A DNA stretch of 8,069 nt from Robiginitomaculum sp. (GTDB lineage Bacteria > Pseudomonadota > Alphaproteobacteria > Caulobacterales > Maricaulaceae). Made by a program: the position numbers and the translations under genes. The DNA lies in NCBI GenBank assembly GCA_002733735.2, contig NVWT02000008.1, positions 21,418 to 29,486 on the forward strand, given 5' to 3'. Shown here piece after piece: positions 1 to 6,218 of the stretch (its first letter is position 1; every line of letters begins with the position of its first letter). The notes beneath the pieces are model-generated. The model was given only the letters and a program-made list of their open reading frames with translations, ran no database searches and had not been told where the DNA came from.

Positions 1-122
1 TGCTTGCCAGAAGAACCTTGCCCGGTAATTGCCGCAATTTGCATGCCGCCGACACTACCCTTGGCTTCGCGTTTTGCAATTTCCGGTGTGGCGTTGAGAA
101 AGTCTTCAAAATTGGCAATCAT
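1..122 (-). CDS. Unrecognised protein, N-terminal fragment (runs off the left edge)
   Basis: An open frame starts at an ATG on the minus strand at position 122 and continues past base 1, giving 40 complete codons. The peptide begins MIANFEDFLNATPE and ends in a glycine/serine-rich stretch, GQGSSGK. That stretch resembles a nucleotide-binding loop, but the next codon begins CA (His or Gln), so the Ser/Thr of a true Walker A motif is missing. An in-frame stop lies about 13 codons upstream, so the start must be near 122. The Shine-Dalgarno sequence is poor: only a GAGG about 20 bases upstream. I do not recognise the family. Reading-frame openness and sensible amino-acid composition support a real gene, but the fragment is too short to assign a function. 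Confidence 0.55.
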   Translation of the reverse strand, partial: MIANFEDFLNATPEIAKREAKGSVGGMQIAAITGQGSSGK

Positions 123-438
123 GGTAATTGCTGCCCAAAGCAGCCCTCTTAACGGTTAAGAATCAATCACACTATGCAGGGCAAACCTCACCAGAGTTTT
201 AACTTATGATTTTGAAGAAGAGGTTGATCACTTCCAAGGCGATCACCGCTTACGCCAAAACCGTTCCTTTCACCAGAGGAGCAAATGGCTATCCGGCGTT
301 AGAGATAGAGCTAAACCGCTCAAAATTCTGGACACAATCCGGTTGGAAAATAGCCTGCGGCCCGGGACTTTTAACCCATGCACGAATGGAAAATCGTGGG
401 TATTAGTTCGGTCTGTCCAAGAAAAATTAAGCAGCCGC
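123..438. other. Intergenic stretch without a convincing gene
   Basis: About 315 bases lie between the partial minus-strand gene and the toxin stop codon. A 66-codon plus-strand frame at 206-406 lacks a Shine-Dalgarno sequence and resembles no protein I know, so I do not call it a gene. A small bulged hairpin (CACGA/TCGTG stem with an ACC/GGT extension) lies around 378-402. No tRNA, tmRNA-like tag or insertion-sequence end was seen. Confidence 0.5.
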
Positions 439-441
439 TTA
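421..441 (-). terminator. Weak intrinsic terminator-like hairpin after the toxin gene
   Basis: On the minus strand a 5-bp stem (TAAGC/GCTTA, loop GGCT) spans 441 to 428 and is followed by ATTTTTC at 427-421. The hairpin starts on the toxin stop codon (439-441). The position is right for ending the toxin-antitoxin transcript, but the stem is short and only moderately GC-rich, so termination strength is doubtful. Confidence 0.35.
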
Positions 442-759
442 TTCGCGACTTGAAGGTGGCTTTTTAGGGTTTGCTATGTCGAGGTTTAATTGCATACGGC
501 CATCTAAAACGTAAATAATATAAAGCGCGTCATTTTTTTCAGTGTAATAGATATTATATCGCCCGTCATAAACAAGGCGGTATAGATTTTGGCTCGTATT
601 ATACAACGTTCCAATGCTCGGAAACTGGGCAAGGTTCGTAAACATGAAATCAGTTAGCTTTTCTTGGAATTCATCTGCGTATGCATGGCTATAATCAGCA
701 TGGTATTTGTAGATATCCCAAAGATTATCTTCGGCATTTTCCGTTAGAAAGATTTTCAT
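439..759 (-). CDS. RelE/ParE-superfamily toxin of a type II toxin-antitoxin system
   Basis: This 106-residue protein has the size and layout of RelE/ParE toxins. An N-terminal helical hairpin (about residues 5-45) is followed by FPSIG at 46-50 and a beta-sheet core with YRLVYDGRY at 60-68, IYY at 70-72 and LYIIYVLDGRMQ at 79-90. The central hydrophobic strands with conserved Arg and Tyr are typical of the fold. Members either cleave mRNA on the ribosome (RelE) or poison gyrase (ParE), and the sequence alone does not tell which. The start ATG overlaps the antitoxin stop as ATGA, implying translational coupling; no strong ribosome site of its own is visible. The C-terminal tail (97-106) is Lys/Pro/Ser-rich and probably flexible. 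Family assignment is firm, the target is unknown. Confidence 0.88.
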   Translation of the reverse strand: MKIFLTENAEDNLWDIYKYHADYSHAYADEFQEKLTDFMFTNLAQFPSIGTLYNTSQNLYRLVYDGRYNIYYTEKNDALYIIYVLDGRMQLNLDIANPKKPPSSRE

Positions 760-1028
760 TTAACGTTTTGTAAGCGCTTCTTAAAACCTGCCGCCAAATC
801 GAGCGCATATTTTGGTGTGAACTCGTTAAACCGCTCAGCGCCTATATCAGCAATGCCGCGTTTAATGCCAAGTTCGGTTTGCATCGCCAGCAGGATTTCC
901 GCATCTTGAATAGATAACATTACCCCAACAGGACGATCTTTCTTGGTTACCATAACCGGCTCGCGCTGAACGGTATCAAGAAACCGCCCAAACTCTTTAC
1001 TTGCTTTCGCCGCCGCGATTATTTTCAT
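756..1028 (-). CDS. Phd/YefM-family antitoxin
   Basis: The 90-residue product carries the Phd/YefM pattern in its first 45 residues: AKASKEFGRFLDTVQ at 7-21, then PVMVTKKDRPVGVML at 24-38, the usual strand-turn-strand that forms the DNA-binding dimer. The remaining half is charged and probably unfolds or wraps around the toxin, as in known Phd-type antitoxins. It lies directly upstream of the RelE/ParE-type toxin with a 4-base overlap. Antitoxins of this family neutralise the toxin and repress their own promoter. A perfect inverted repeat in the promoter region at 1051-1066 is a good candidate operator. The ATG at 1028 has an AGGA 9 bases upstream, which supports this start. Confidence 0.88.
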   Translation of the reverse strand: MKIIAAAKASKEFGRFLDTVQREPVMVTKKDRPVGVMLSIQDAEILLAMQTELGIKRGIADIGAERFNEFTPKYALDLAAGFKKRLQNVK

Positions 1029-1050
1029 GCTTATAGATCCTGCAACTATT

Positions 1051-1088
1051 TAATATATCTATATTACGGATAATGGGTAGAATAGCAA
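1051..1088 (-). promoter_or_regulatory. Candidate promoter and operator of the toxin-antitoxin operon
   Basis: A perfect 7-bp inverted repeat with a 2-base spacer (TAATATA-TC-TATATTA) occupies 1051-1066, beginning 23 bases upstream of the antitoxin ATG. On the minus strand a plausible promoter is TTGCTA (1088-1083), a 16-bp spacer, then TAATAT (1066-1061), so the -10 would lie inside the palindrome. Binding of the antitoxin here would block RNA polymerase. The palindrome is seen directly; promoter function and operator role are inferred. Both hexamers match consensus at only four of six positions. Confidence 0.5.
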
Positions 1089-1113
1089 GCTCAAAACAAA
1101 ATAAGGATACCGG

Positions 1114-1141
1114 TCGACAGCCATTAATAAATTGGTATAAT
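1114..1141 (+). promoter_or_regulatory. Near-consensus sigma-70 promoter for the methyltransferase operon
   Basis: TCGACA at 1114-1119 (five of six matches to TTGACA) is separated by 16 bp from TATAAT at 1136-1141 (perfect). Transcription would start near 1148, giving a leader of only about 22 bases before the ATG at 1171. A second TATAAT overlaps at 1141-1146, and ATAAT-ATA-ATTAT (1137-1149) forms a small inverted repeat over the expected start site. Strength and use are inferred from sequence alone. Confidence 0.5.
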
Positions 1142-1162
1142 ATAATTATGTTTGCACTTATG

Positions 1163-1170
1163 ATTCGAAT
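1163..1170. promoter_or_regulatory. 8-bp palindrome abutting the methyltransferase start codon
   Basis: ATTCGAAT is a perfect 8-bp palindrome ending on the base just before the methyltransferase ATG, where a Shine-Dalgarno sequence would be expected. It could be a regulator or methyltransferase binding site controlling expression, or may be chance in AT-rich DNA. Confidence 0.25.
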
Positions 1171-2319
1171 ATGACACGCCCTGTTTTAGTTGACCTCTTC
1201 TCGGGCTGTGGTGGATTTGGCCTTGGAGGTGAGCTGTCTGGCTTCCATTCTGTAGTAGCTGTAGATATAGATACTACCCTACAATCAGCTTATAAGCTCA
1301 ATTTCCCCCAAACTCATACCGTAACTGGCGATCTTTCTGTTATGGATGAGAATACATGGAAACTTCTGTTGAAAGATACGAAAGTTGACGGAGTTATTGG
1401 CGGCCCTCCTTGTCAAGGATATAGCCGAATTGGCAGATGCGACCTTAAAGATGAGCGGCGCACACTGCTGCATCATTTCTTCCGAACAGTGAATATTATC
1501 AAACCCAAGTTCTTTATTATGGAAAATGTGGAAGGCTTGATGGATAAAAAAAACCGCCCTGAATTAGATAAAGTTATGAGTATGATCGATGATAGATATA
1601 CATGTTTAAAGCCGATGATTGTTGATGCTTCAAAATTTGGCGCTCCTACCAAACGAAAAAGGGTGATAGTGATTGGTTACGATCCATCCTGGATGCAGGC
1701 CATTACTGAGGAAGATTTTATAGTTCCTGAGATAGCCGTGACAGTTAAGGATGCCATATCAGACCTGCCGAAGCCCATCTCACAAACAAAAGACAAGACA
1801 GACTATGGTTGGGCGCATTATGAGACAAATAAGAACCTATCAGTATACGCTAAGAAAATGAGAACTGTACCAGCAGGAAAAATTGGTTGGCCAAAAGCAA
1901 AAAACAAACTGCGCCTTAAAATCGGTGATAAAAAAACATCTGGCCACTTTATTACAGTCCACGCACAAAGAGTTTCAAAAAGGTATTCAGAAACAAAACC
2001 AGGAATGATCGATAAAGTAAGCCGCTCAAAAAAATTAGAATGGGACGGGTTATGCCCTACCCTGCGTGCAGGAACAGGCTCTGATAAAGGAAGCCACCAA
2101 GCAGTACGACCCCTTCATCCTGACTATGGTCGTGTTATCACTGTTCGCGAAGCTGCTAGGCTTCAAGGATTCCCAGATTGGTTTTGCTTCCATCCAACTA
2201 AATGGCATAGCTTTAGAATGATTGGGAATAGCGTTTCCCCTATTGTCTCCGAACATCTGCTATCAGTAGTAAAGGTAAAATTACAAGAGATAATTGCAAA
2301 GAAGGCAGCTAGCCTATAG
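1171..2319 (+). CDS. DNA (cytosine-5-)-methyltransferase
   Basis: This 382-residue protein shows the C5-methyltransferase motifs in standard order. Motif I (S-adenosylmethionine site) is DLFSGCGGFGLG at 8-19. Motif IV, GGPPCQGYSR at 77-86, holds catalytic Cys81. Motif VI is ENVEG at 118-122, and motif VIII is KRKRVIVIGY at 161-170. The target-recognition region is about 171-290, motif IX is PTLRAGTGSDKGSHQAVRP at 296-314 with REAARLQGFPDWF at 326-338, and motif X is GNSVSP at 352-357. It should transfer a methyl group to C5 of a cytosine in a specific DNA site, which cannot be predicted from the sequence. Nothing is truncated. No Shine-Dalgarno precedes the ATG, an in-frame stop lies 33 bases upstream, and the next in-frame codons are not starts, so 1171 is the likely start. 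It forms an operon with the GHKL ATPase gene 26 bases downstream. Confidence 0.96.
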   Translation: MTRPVLVDLFSGCGGFGLGGELSGFHSVVAVDIDTTLQSAYKLNFPQTHTVTGDLSVMDENTWKLLLKDTKVDGVIGGPPCQGYSRIGRCDLKDERRTLLHHFFRTVNIIKPKFFIMENVEGLMDKKNRPELDKVMSMIDDRYTCLKPMIVDASKFGAPTKRKRVIVIGYDPSWMQAITEEDFIVPEIAVTVKDAISDLPKPISQTKDKTDYGWAHYETNKNLSVYAKKMRTVPAGKIGWPKAKNKLRLKIGDKKTSGHFITVHAQRVSKRYSETKPGMIDKVSRSKKLEWDGLCPTLRAGTGSDKGSHQAVRPLHPDYGRVITVREAARLQGFPDWFCFHPTKWHSFRMIGNSVSPIVSEHLLSVVKVKLQEIIAKKAASL

Positions 2320-2345
2320 TTTGTGTTCCATATAGGAGACGAAAC

Positions 2346-4034
2346 ATGGCGATAAAAAACTTTTATGCGGATACGTCACCAAATAAAGTGTTTGTGATTG
2401 ACACTTTCACACGGGACGCATCCGTTGAAGAGTGCATTTTTGATCTAATTGATAACTCAATAGATGCTGCGCGTAACAAGTTAGATAACGACGGAAAATT
2501 AGCCCTTGATGATGACGGTCTTGTCGATGACTATTCAGGTATTGAAATAATCGTCAGCATTGATCAGAACAAAGTTTCTGTTAGTGATAATTGTAGTGGT
2601 ATGTCACCAAAGGATATTGAAGACGGCATACTACGGTTCGGGCGTCCGTCGAATGCCAAATATAGCATAGGTCTTTACGGAATTGGACTTAATCGGGCAA
2701 TTTATAAGCTGGGAGAGAAAACCAAACTATCCTCAGAGACTATAAAAAATCGCTCTATTGTTGATATAAACATGAGAACATATCGTGATGATAATGATGA
2801 ATGGTTAATACCCGCACAGGCAAGTACACTCACAGGAATAACAGGGTCGACAATAGAAATTTCTGAACCTAATAATGAAATCGAACATATTCTTGGTGAT
2901 CCATTTTTTATCTCAAACCTTATTAAAGAGTCATCGGTAAGGTATTCCAGCTTCATCCAAAAAGGTCTTTATTTAAGGATAGATAATGCTCGCGTTAATG
3001 CCAAGCTGGTCGAAACTCGCGTTGATGGCCCTCTAAAGCCATTGACCAAGAACTATACCGCCAGCAACGGTGTGCGGGTTCGCATAAGGGCAGGCCAACA
3101 TGATTTACATCGGTTCACTATTGAACCAGATTTTGATAAAGAGCAAAATAAAAGCATAATAGACGATTTTGGCTGGTCTATTATCTGCAATGACCGAGTT
3201 GTTATTCATTCAAATAAAGAGCAAAAAACAGGTTGGGAAGCAATATGGCATAGTGAATTTAACGGCTTCGTAGGAACTGTCGAGTTCATTGCAGAGGATG
3301 GTCGTAAGTTGCCCTGGACAACCGCCAAAAGTGATCTCAATATTTCAAACACTGCTTATCAAGAGGCATTACTCGATATGAGGCGCTTTACCAGAGAATG
3401 GCGAACCTTTGGTAACAAAGTGAAGAAGATGCGCCTTGCCAAAGACGTATTGGTTGCGCCACCTCCTAAAAAGCCAAGGGAAAAACCTACGCCTACGAAG
3501 ATTAAAAAACCAATAATCAAGCCTAAACCTAAACCAGTAAATAAGCCTAAAACATATCGGACGGTTTTACCCTCGGATGTTGATGAAAAACACTGCCAAG
3601 ACAAGTTGTTAAGCCTAGTGCATGAAGGTAAGGGTCATGACCTTTATGACTCACATTACACGAGTTTAGCACTTATTAGGATGCTCTTTGAAACATCATG
3701 TGTGTGTTTTTTTATTAGGCACAAGCTTTATCAAAAAATGATCGATGAATGCATCAAGGTTGATGAAAAAAATAAGGGCATTACTTTGACCGCTAAAAAG
3801 AAAAAGGACTATGTCCCAGATTTAGCAAAAATGCTTCTATACCTAATAGATAACTATGATGATTGGAAACTTGATAAAGGGAAAATGCTGAAGCGCAGTG
3901 TTGAAAACTTTAAAAAACATAAGGGAACCGTAAATGATTCAATCCATCACCCTCTTTCACAAATTACACAATCAACAGCAATTCAGATTAGAGATGAAGT
4001 AATGCCAGTTCTTCGCCATTTTATAGAAGATTGA
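2346..4034 (+). CDS. GHKL (MORC/MutL/Hsp90-type) ATPase associated with a DNA methyltransferase
   Basis: Three sequence parts are visible in the 562 residues. First, a GHKL ATPase domain (about 15-210): N-box ECIFDLIDNSIDAA at 29-42 with Asn37, G1 box DNCSGM at 81-86, and glycine-rich lid SIGLYGIGLN at 107-116. A following S5-like transducer segment (about 215-345) contains WTTAKSDL at 324-331, whose Lys328 sits where such ATPases place the gamma-phosphate-contacting lysine. Second, a Lys/Pro-rich linker at 371-402. Third, an alpha-helical C-terminal domain (410-562) ending in an NDSIHHP segment (530-536). GHKL ATPases act as ATP-gated clamps on DNA or proteins, and bacterial MORC/MutL-like members have been proposed as parts of restriction-modification-like systems. 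AGGAGA, 6 bases before the ATG, fixes the start. No nuclease motif is evident. The ATPase assignment is firm; the defence role is inferred from the methyltransferase partner. Confidence 0.9.
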   Translation: MAIKNFYADTSPNKVFVIDTFTRDASVEECIFDLIDNSIDAARNKLDNDGKLALDDDGLVDDYSGIEIIVSIDQNKVSVSDNCSGMSPKDIEDGILRFGRPSNAKYSIGLYGIGLNRAIYKLGEKTKLSSETIKNRSIVDINMRTYRDDNDEWLIPAQASTLTGITGSTIEISEPNNEIEHILGDPFFISNLIKESSVRYSSFIQKGLYLRIDNARVNAKLVETRVDGPLKPLTKNYTASNGVRVRIRAGQHDLHRFTIEPDFDKEQNKSIIDDFGWSIICNDRVVIHSNKEQKTGWEAIWHSEFNGFVGTVEFIAEDGRKLPWTTAKSDLNISNTAYQEALLDMRRFTREWRTFGNKVKKMRLAKDVLVAPPPKKPREKPTPTKIKKPIIKPKPKPVNKPKTYRTVLPSDVDEKHCQDKLLSLVHEGKGHDLYDSHYTSLALIRMLFETSCVCFFIRHKLYQKMIDECIKVDEKNKGITLTAKKKKDYVPDLAKMLLYLIDNYDDWKLDKGKMLKRSVENFKKHKGTVNDSIHHPLSQITQSTAIQIRDEVMPVLRHFIED

Positions 4035-4300
4035 ACTACGAAATAAAAAGCTAGCTACAATAAAACTTTACTCACTTATGAGTGTTTATGGATAAAATTA
4101 TGGGCAATCGTGCTAACTTAGCCGTGAAATTATTAAGCCCAACCAAAGCAACACTCTGTACACATTTTTACAGGGCTGGATCATGTGCCTATGCACAAAA
4201 GCAAAAATCAAAACAGTTCTCGGATTACTACTTCACAGGCTCGCAAAGCTCTTGGTGTGATCAGGCGTAATCATTTTTATGAATGCATTACCGCAAATAA
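4035..4300. other. Gap between the ATPase gene and tRNA-Thr
   Basis: No convincing gene lies here. A 62-codon plus-strand frame (4082-4270) has no ribosome site and unremarkable composition. A 5-bp hairpin, ACTCA/TGAGT with loop CTTA at 4070-4083, follows the ATPase stop codon, but only GTTTA follows it, so terminator function is doubtful. I looked for a partial copy of the tRNA 3' end, as an integration scar would leave, and saw none. Confidence 0.4.
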
Positions 4301-4375
4301 TGGTGCCACAGGGGAGAATTGAACTCCCGACCTCATCATTACCAATGATGCGCTCTACCCCTGAGCTACTGCGGC
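4301..4375 (-). tRNA. tRNA-Thr (anticodon GGT), CCA encoded
   Basis: On the minus strand the full cloverleaf can be folded. The acceptor stem is GCCGCAG with CTGTGGC (one G-T pair), followed by T8-A9. The D arm is GCTC/GAGC with loop AGGGGTA. The anticodon stem is CATCA/TGATG with loop TTGGTAA, giving anticodon GGT (threonine, ACC/ACT codons). The variable loop is five bases, AGGTC. The T arm is GGGAG/CTCCC with loop TTCAATT. The discriminator is A, and CCA is encoded at 4303-4301. The gene points away from murA and toward the methyltransferase/ATPase operon, so the tRNA 3' end faces the accessory block. All conserved positions look intact, so a functional tRNA is expected. Confidence 0.97.
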
Positions 4376-4382
4376 ATTTATG

Positions 4383-4405
4383 TTTGGTGACTAAATAGCA
4401 CCAAA
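4383..4405. repeat. Inverted repeat upstream of tRNA-Thr
   Basis: TTTGGTG (4383-4389) and CACCAAA (4399-4405) are perfect 7-bp inverted copies separated by 9 bases, ending 7 bases from the tRNA 5' end. The position fits the tRNA promoter or a 5' leader processed by RNase P. It could be a regulator site or a leader hairpin; neither is proven. Confidence 0.4.
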
Positions 4406-4484
4406 AGGTTCGCGCATATAACCTGTCTTTGTCCGCTTGAAAAGGGTGTTGGCGCAGACAATTTTTCATGGCAGTAATAAGCCC

Positions 4485-4628
4485 ATGAGCAACAAGCCTA
4501 CACAATCAAAAAAGAAACCCGCACCAACCCGCAAGGATCGCCTTGCCAAAGCATTGCGCGATAATTTGCGCCGGCGCAAAGCTGCACCGCCCAAAACTGC
4601 CGAGCCAACCGCAAAAGACAGTAAATAA
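4485..4628 (+). CDS. Very small Lys/Arg-rich protein
   Basis: The 47-residue product is strongly basic. Its core KDRLAKALRDNLRRRKA (about residues 17-33) predicts one amphipathic, positively charged helix, flanked by Lys/Pro/Ala/Thr-rich flexible tails. I recall similar tiny proteins with an RLAxALRxNLxRRK core in alphaproteobacteria near murA, which supports a real gene, but I know of no assigned function; nucleic-acid or ribosome contact is only a guess from charge. The ATG at 4485 is preferred over an in-frame TTG at 4437, because the basic core begins soon after it and the upstream residues look non-conserved. The ribosome site is weak (GCAGTAATAAG region). It lies 76 bases before murA on the same strand and may be co-transcribed with it. 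Confidence 0.65.
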   Translation: MSNKPTQSKKKPAPTRKDRLAKALRDNLRRRKAAPPKTAEPTAKDSK

Positions 4629-4704
4629 CCATAATTTTGCCTTGTCAGTTCCTAATAGCTGTCTTATCCGCTATGGCGTAATTATCATTTAGGGATCGGT
4701 TGGC

Positions 4705-5976
4705 ATGGATAGTATTGTAATCAATGGCGGTAACGCACTTATGGGTGAGATCGCCATAACCGGCGCAAAGAACTCAGCCCTTAAATTGATGGTAGCAGCT
4801 TTGTTAACTGACGAGCCGGTGACATTAAGCAATATGCCGGAACTGGCCGACACCAAGTTCTTGGCGCACCTCTTACGCCATTTAGGTGCAAAAGTGATCG
4901 AAAACCCACAACAAAGCGCAATGACAATTACCGCCGGCGGTTTGGGCGAGCCGGAAGCACCTTATGATTTGGTGCGAAAAATGCGAGCAACGTTTAACGT
5001 GCTTGGACCATTACTTGCCCGCAAAGGCCACGCCAAAGTCTCCCTGCCCGGCGGTTGTGCCATTGGTGCGCGGCCTGTTGATCTGCACTTACAGGCGCTT
5101 GAAGCCTTGGGGGCGAAAATAACGCTTGAAGAAGGTTATGCAATCGCCAACGCGCCTAATGGCTTATCTGGTGCAAAAATTAACTTCCCATTTGTTTCGG
5201 TTGGCGCGACAGAACACACAATGATGACGGCAGTGCTGGCAGATGGAATTACCGAATTAAGCAATGCCGCCAAAGAGCCGGAAATTACCGATCTAGCAAA
5301 TATGCTTAACTCCATGGGTGCAAAAATTGAAAATGCCGGACAAGATACCATCACTATTACCGGCGTTAAAAAACTTGGCGGAGTTACTCACGGCGTAGTA
5401 CCCGATCGAATAGAGGCAGGCACTTATGCATTGGCGGCGGGCGCATGTCCCAATAGTGATGTTACCATAACCAACTGCCAGCCAGAACACCTTGAAGCAT
5501 TATGGGCCGCAATGTCTCGTGCCGGCATCGAAGTAATAGCCGGCGAAAAACAAGTACGCATCAAGCGTGGCACAAAACCATTAAGACCGGTTGATATTGA
5601 AACCAATGCTTGGCCGGGTTTTGCCACCGATTTACAGGCGCAATTCATGGCATTGATGGTTTTGGCCGATGGCGCATCAATCATTAGAGAAACTATATTC
5701 GAGAACCGCTTTATGCACGCACCGGAACTTAGCCGGCTTGGCGCTGATATAACTGTACATGGCCGTGAGGCGGTGGTGCGCGGCGTGAACGAGCTTACGG
5801 GTGCGCCAGTTATGGCAACCGACCTTCGGGCCTCGGTTTCATTGATCATTGCTGGTCTGGCCGCCAAAGGACAAACCAGCGTTTCGCGGATTTACCACCT
5901 TGATCGCGGCTTTCAAAATCTTGAAGCCAATTTTAGTGCGCTTGGTGCAGATATAAAACGGGTGAAAGATACTTGA
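4705..5976 (+). CDS. murA: UDP-N-acetylglucosamine 1-carboxyvinyltransferase (MurA)
   Basis: MurA transfers enolpyruvate from phosphoenolpyruvate to UDP-N-acetylglucosamine, the first committed cytoplasmic step of peptidoglycan synthesis. The 423 residues match the usual length (about 420) and are intact. Lys22-Asn23 lie in GAKNSALK (20-27), and substrate-binding arginines are in RKMRA (91-95). The active-site loop LPGGCAIGARPVDLHL (114-129) holds catalytic Cys118, the residue fosfomycin alkylates. The general base Asp309 is in TDLQAQ (308-313), and Arg401 is in HLDRGFQNLE (398-407). Because position 118 is Cys rather than Asp, the enzyme should be fosfomycin-sensitive in vitro. AGGGA about 8 bases upstream supports the ATG. 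A weak possible promoter (TTGTCA 4642-4647, 17 bp, TATCCG 4665-4670) precedes it. A 242-base gap separates it from the next gene. Confidence 0.98.
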   Translation: MDSIVINGGNALMGEIAITGAKNSALKLMVAALLTDEPVTLSNMPELADTKFLAHLLRHLGAKVIENPQQSAMTITAGGLGEPEAPYDLVRKMRATFNVLGPLLARKGHAKVSLPGGCAIGARPVDLHLQALEALGAKITLEEGYAIANAPNGLSGAKINFPFVSVGATEHTMMTAVLADGITELSNAAKEPEITDLANMLNSMGAKIENAGQDTITITGVKKLGGVTHGVVPDRIEAGTYALAAGACPNSDVTITNCQPEHLEALWAAMSRAGIEVIAGEKQVRIKRGTKPLRPVDIETNAWPGFATDLQAQFMALMVLADGASIIRETIFENRFMHAPELSRLGADITVHGREAVVRGVNELTGAPVMATDLRASVSLIIAGLAAKGQTSVSRIYHLDRGFQNLEANFSALGADIKRVKDT

Positions 5977-6159
5977 TGATATTGCTCACAAGTAAACCAA
6001 GAGCATTGTAATTGAGAAGCACTTAAGGAATTTAAAGAGCTGTACTAATCCCCATTTTGCCGGGTCATGATAGAGTATGCTGCTCAGCGAAGTAGATAAA
6101 ATGATACGTTTTATAAAACAAATCAGTGAGAGTTAACAATTTTGCTTGTCCAACTGGTA

Positions 6160-6209
6160 TATAATAGGCTTTAATAGATGTGTGAGTTGCGAAAATTGCT
6201 AAATGGAGG
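6160..6209 (+). promoter_or_regulatory. Candidate -10 element and strong ribosome site for the HEPN module
   Basis: A perfect TATAAT occurs at 6160-6165 inside GGTATATAATAGG, about 54 bases before the ATG at 6219. No well-spaced -35 is evident: TTAACA (6133-6138) is 21 bp away, too far for a typical promoter. GGAGG at 6205-6209, 9 bases before the ATG, is a strong Shine-Dalgarno. An own promoter would fit an inserted accessory module, but this remains inference. Confidence 0.3.
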
Positions 6210-6218
6210 CTCATAGGC

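Noticed and set aside
206..406. 66-codon plus-strand open frame
   Set aside because: There is no Shine-Dalgarno sequence, no recognisable protein pattern, and the length is compatible with chance.
3359..3604. Minus-strand frame with glycine-rich hydrophobic segment that mimics a membrane protein
   Set aside because: It is the antisense reading of the Lys/Pro-rich linker of the ATPase; the hydrophobicity comes from complementing those codons.
4082..4270. 62-codon plus-strand open frame after the ATPase gene
   Set aside because: There is no ribosome site, the composition is unconvincing, and it lies in intergenic AT-rich DNA.
4301..4375. tRNA 3' end as an attachment site with a second copy elsewhere in the window
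   Set aside because: No duplicate of the tRNA 3' segment was found by eye between 1 and 4300, and no integrase gene is present.
4233..4505. 90-codon minus-strand open frame
   Set aside because: It runs through the whole tRNA-Thr gene on the same strand, so the frame is a by-product of the tRNA and its flanks.
5136..5867. Several minus-strand open frames inside murA
   Set aside because: They are antisense shadows of an intact, strongly conserved gene.
5977..6218. Possible terminator after murA (TGCTC...GAGCA hairpin)
   Set aside because: The stem is five base pairs with a long loop and no T run.
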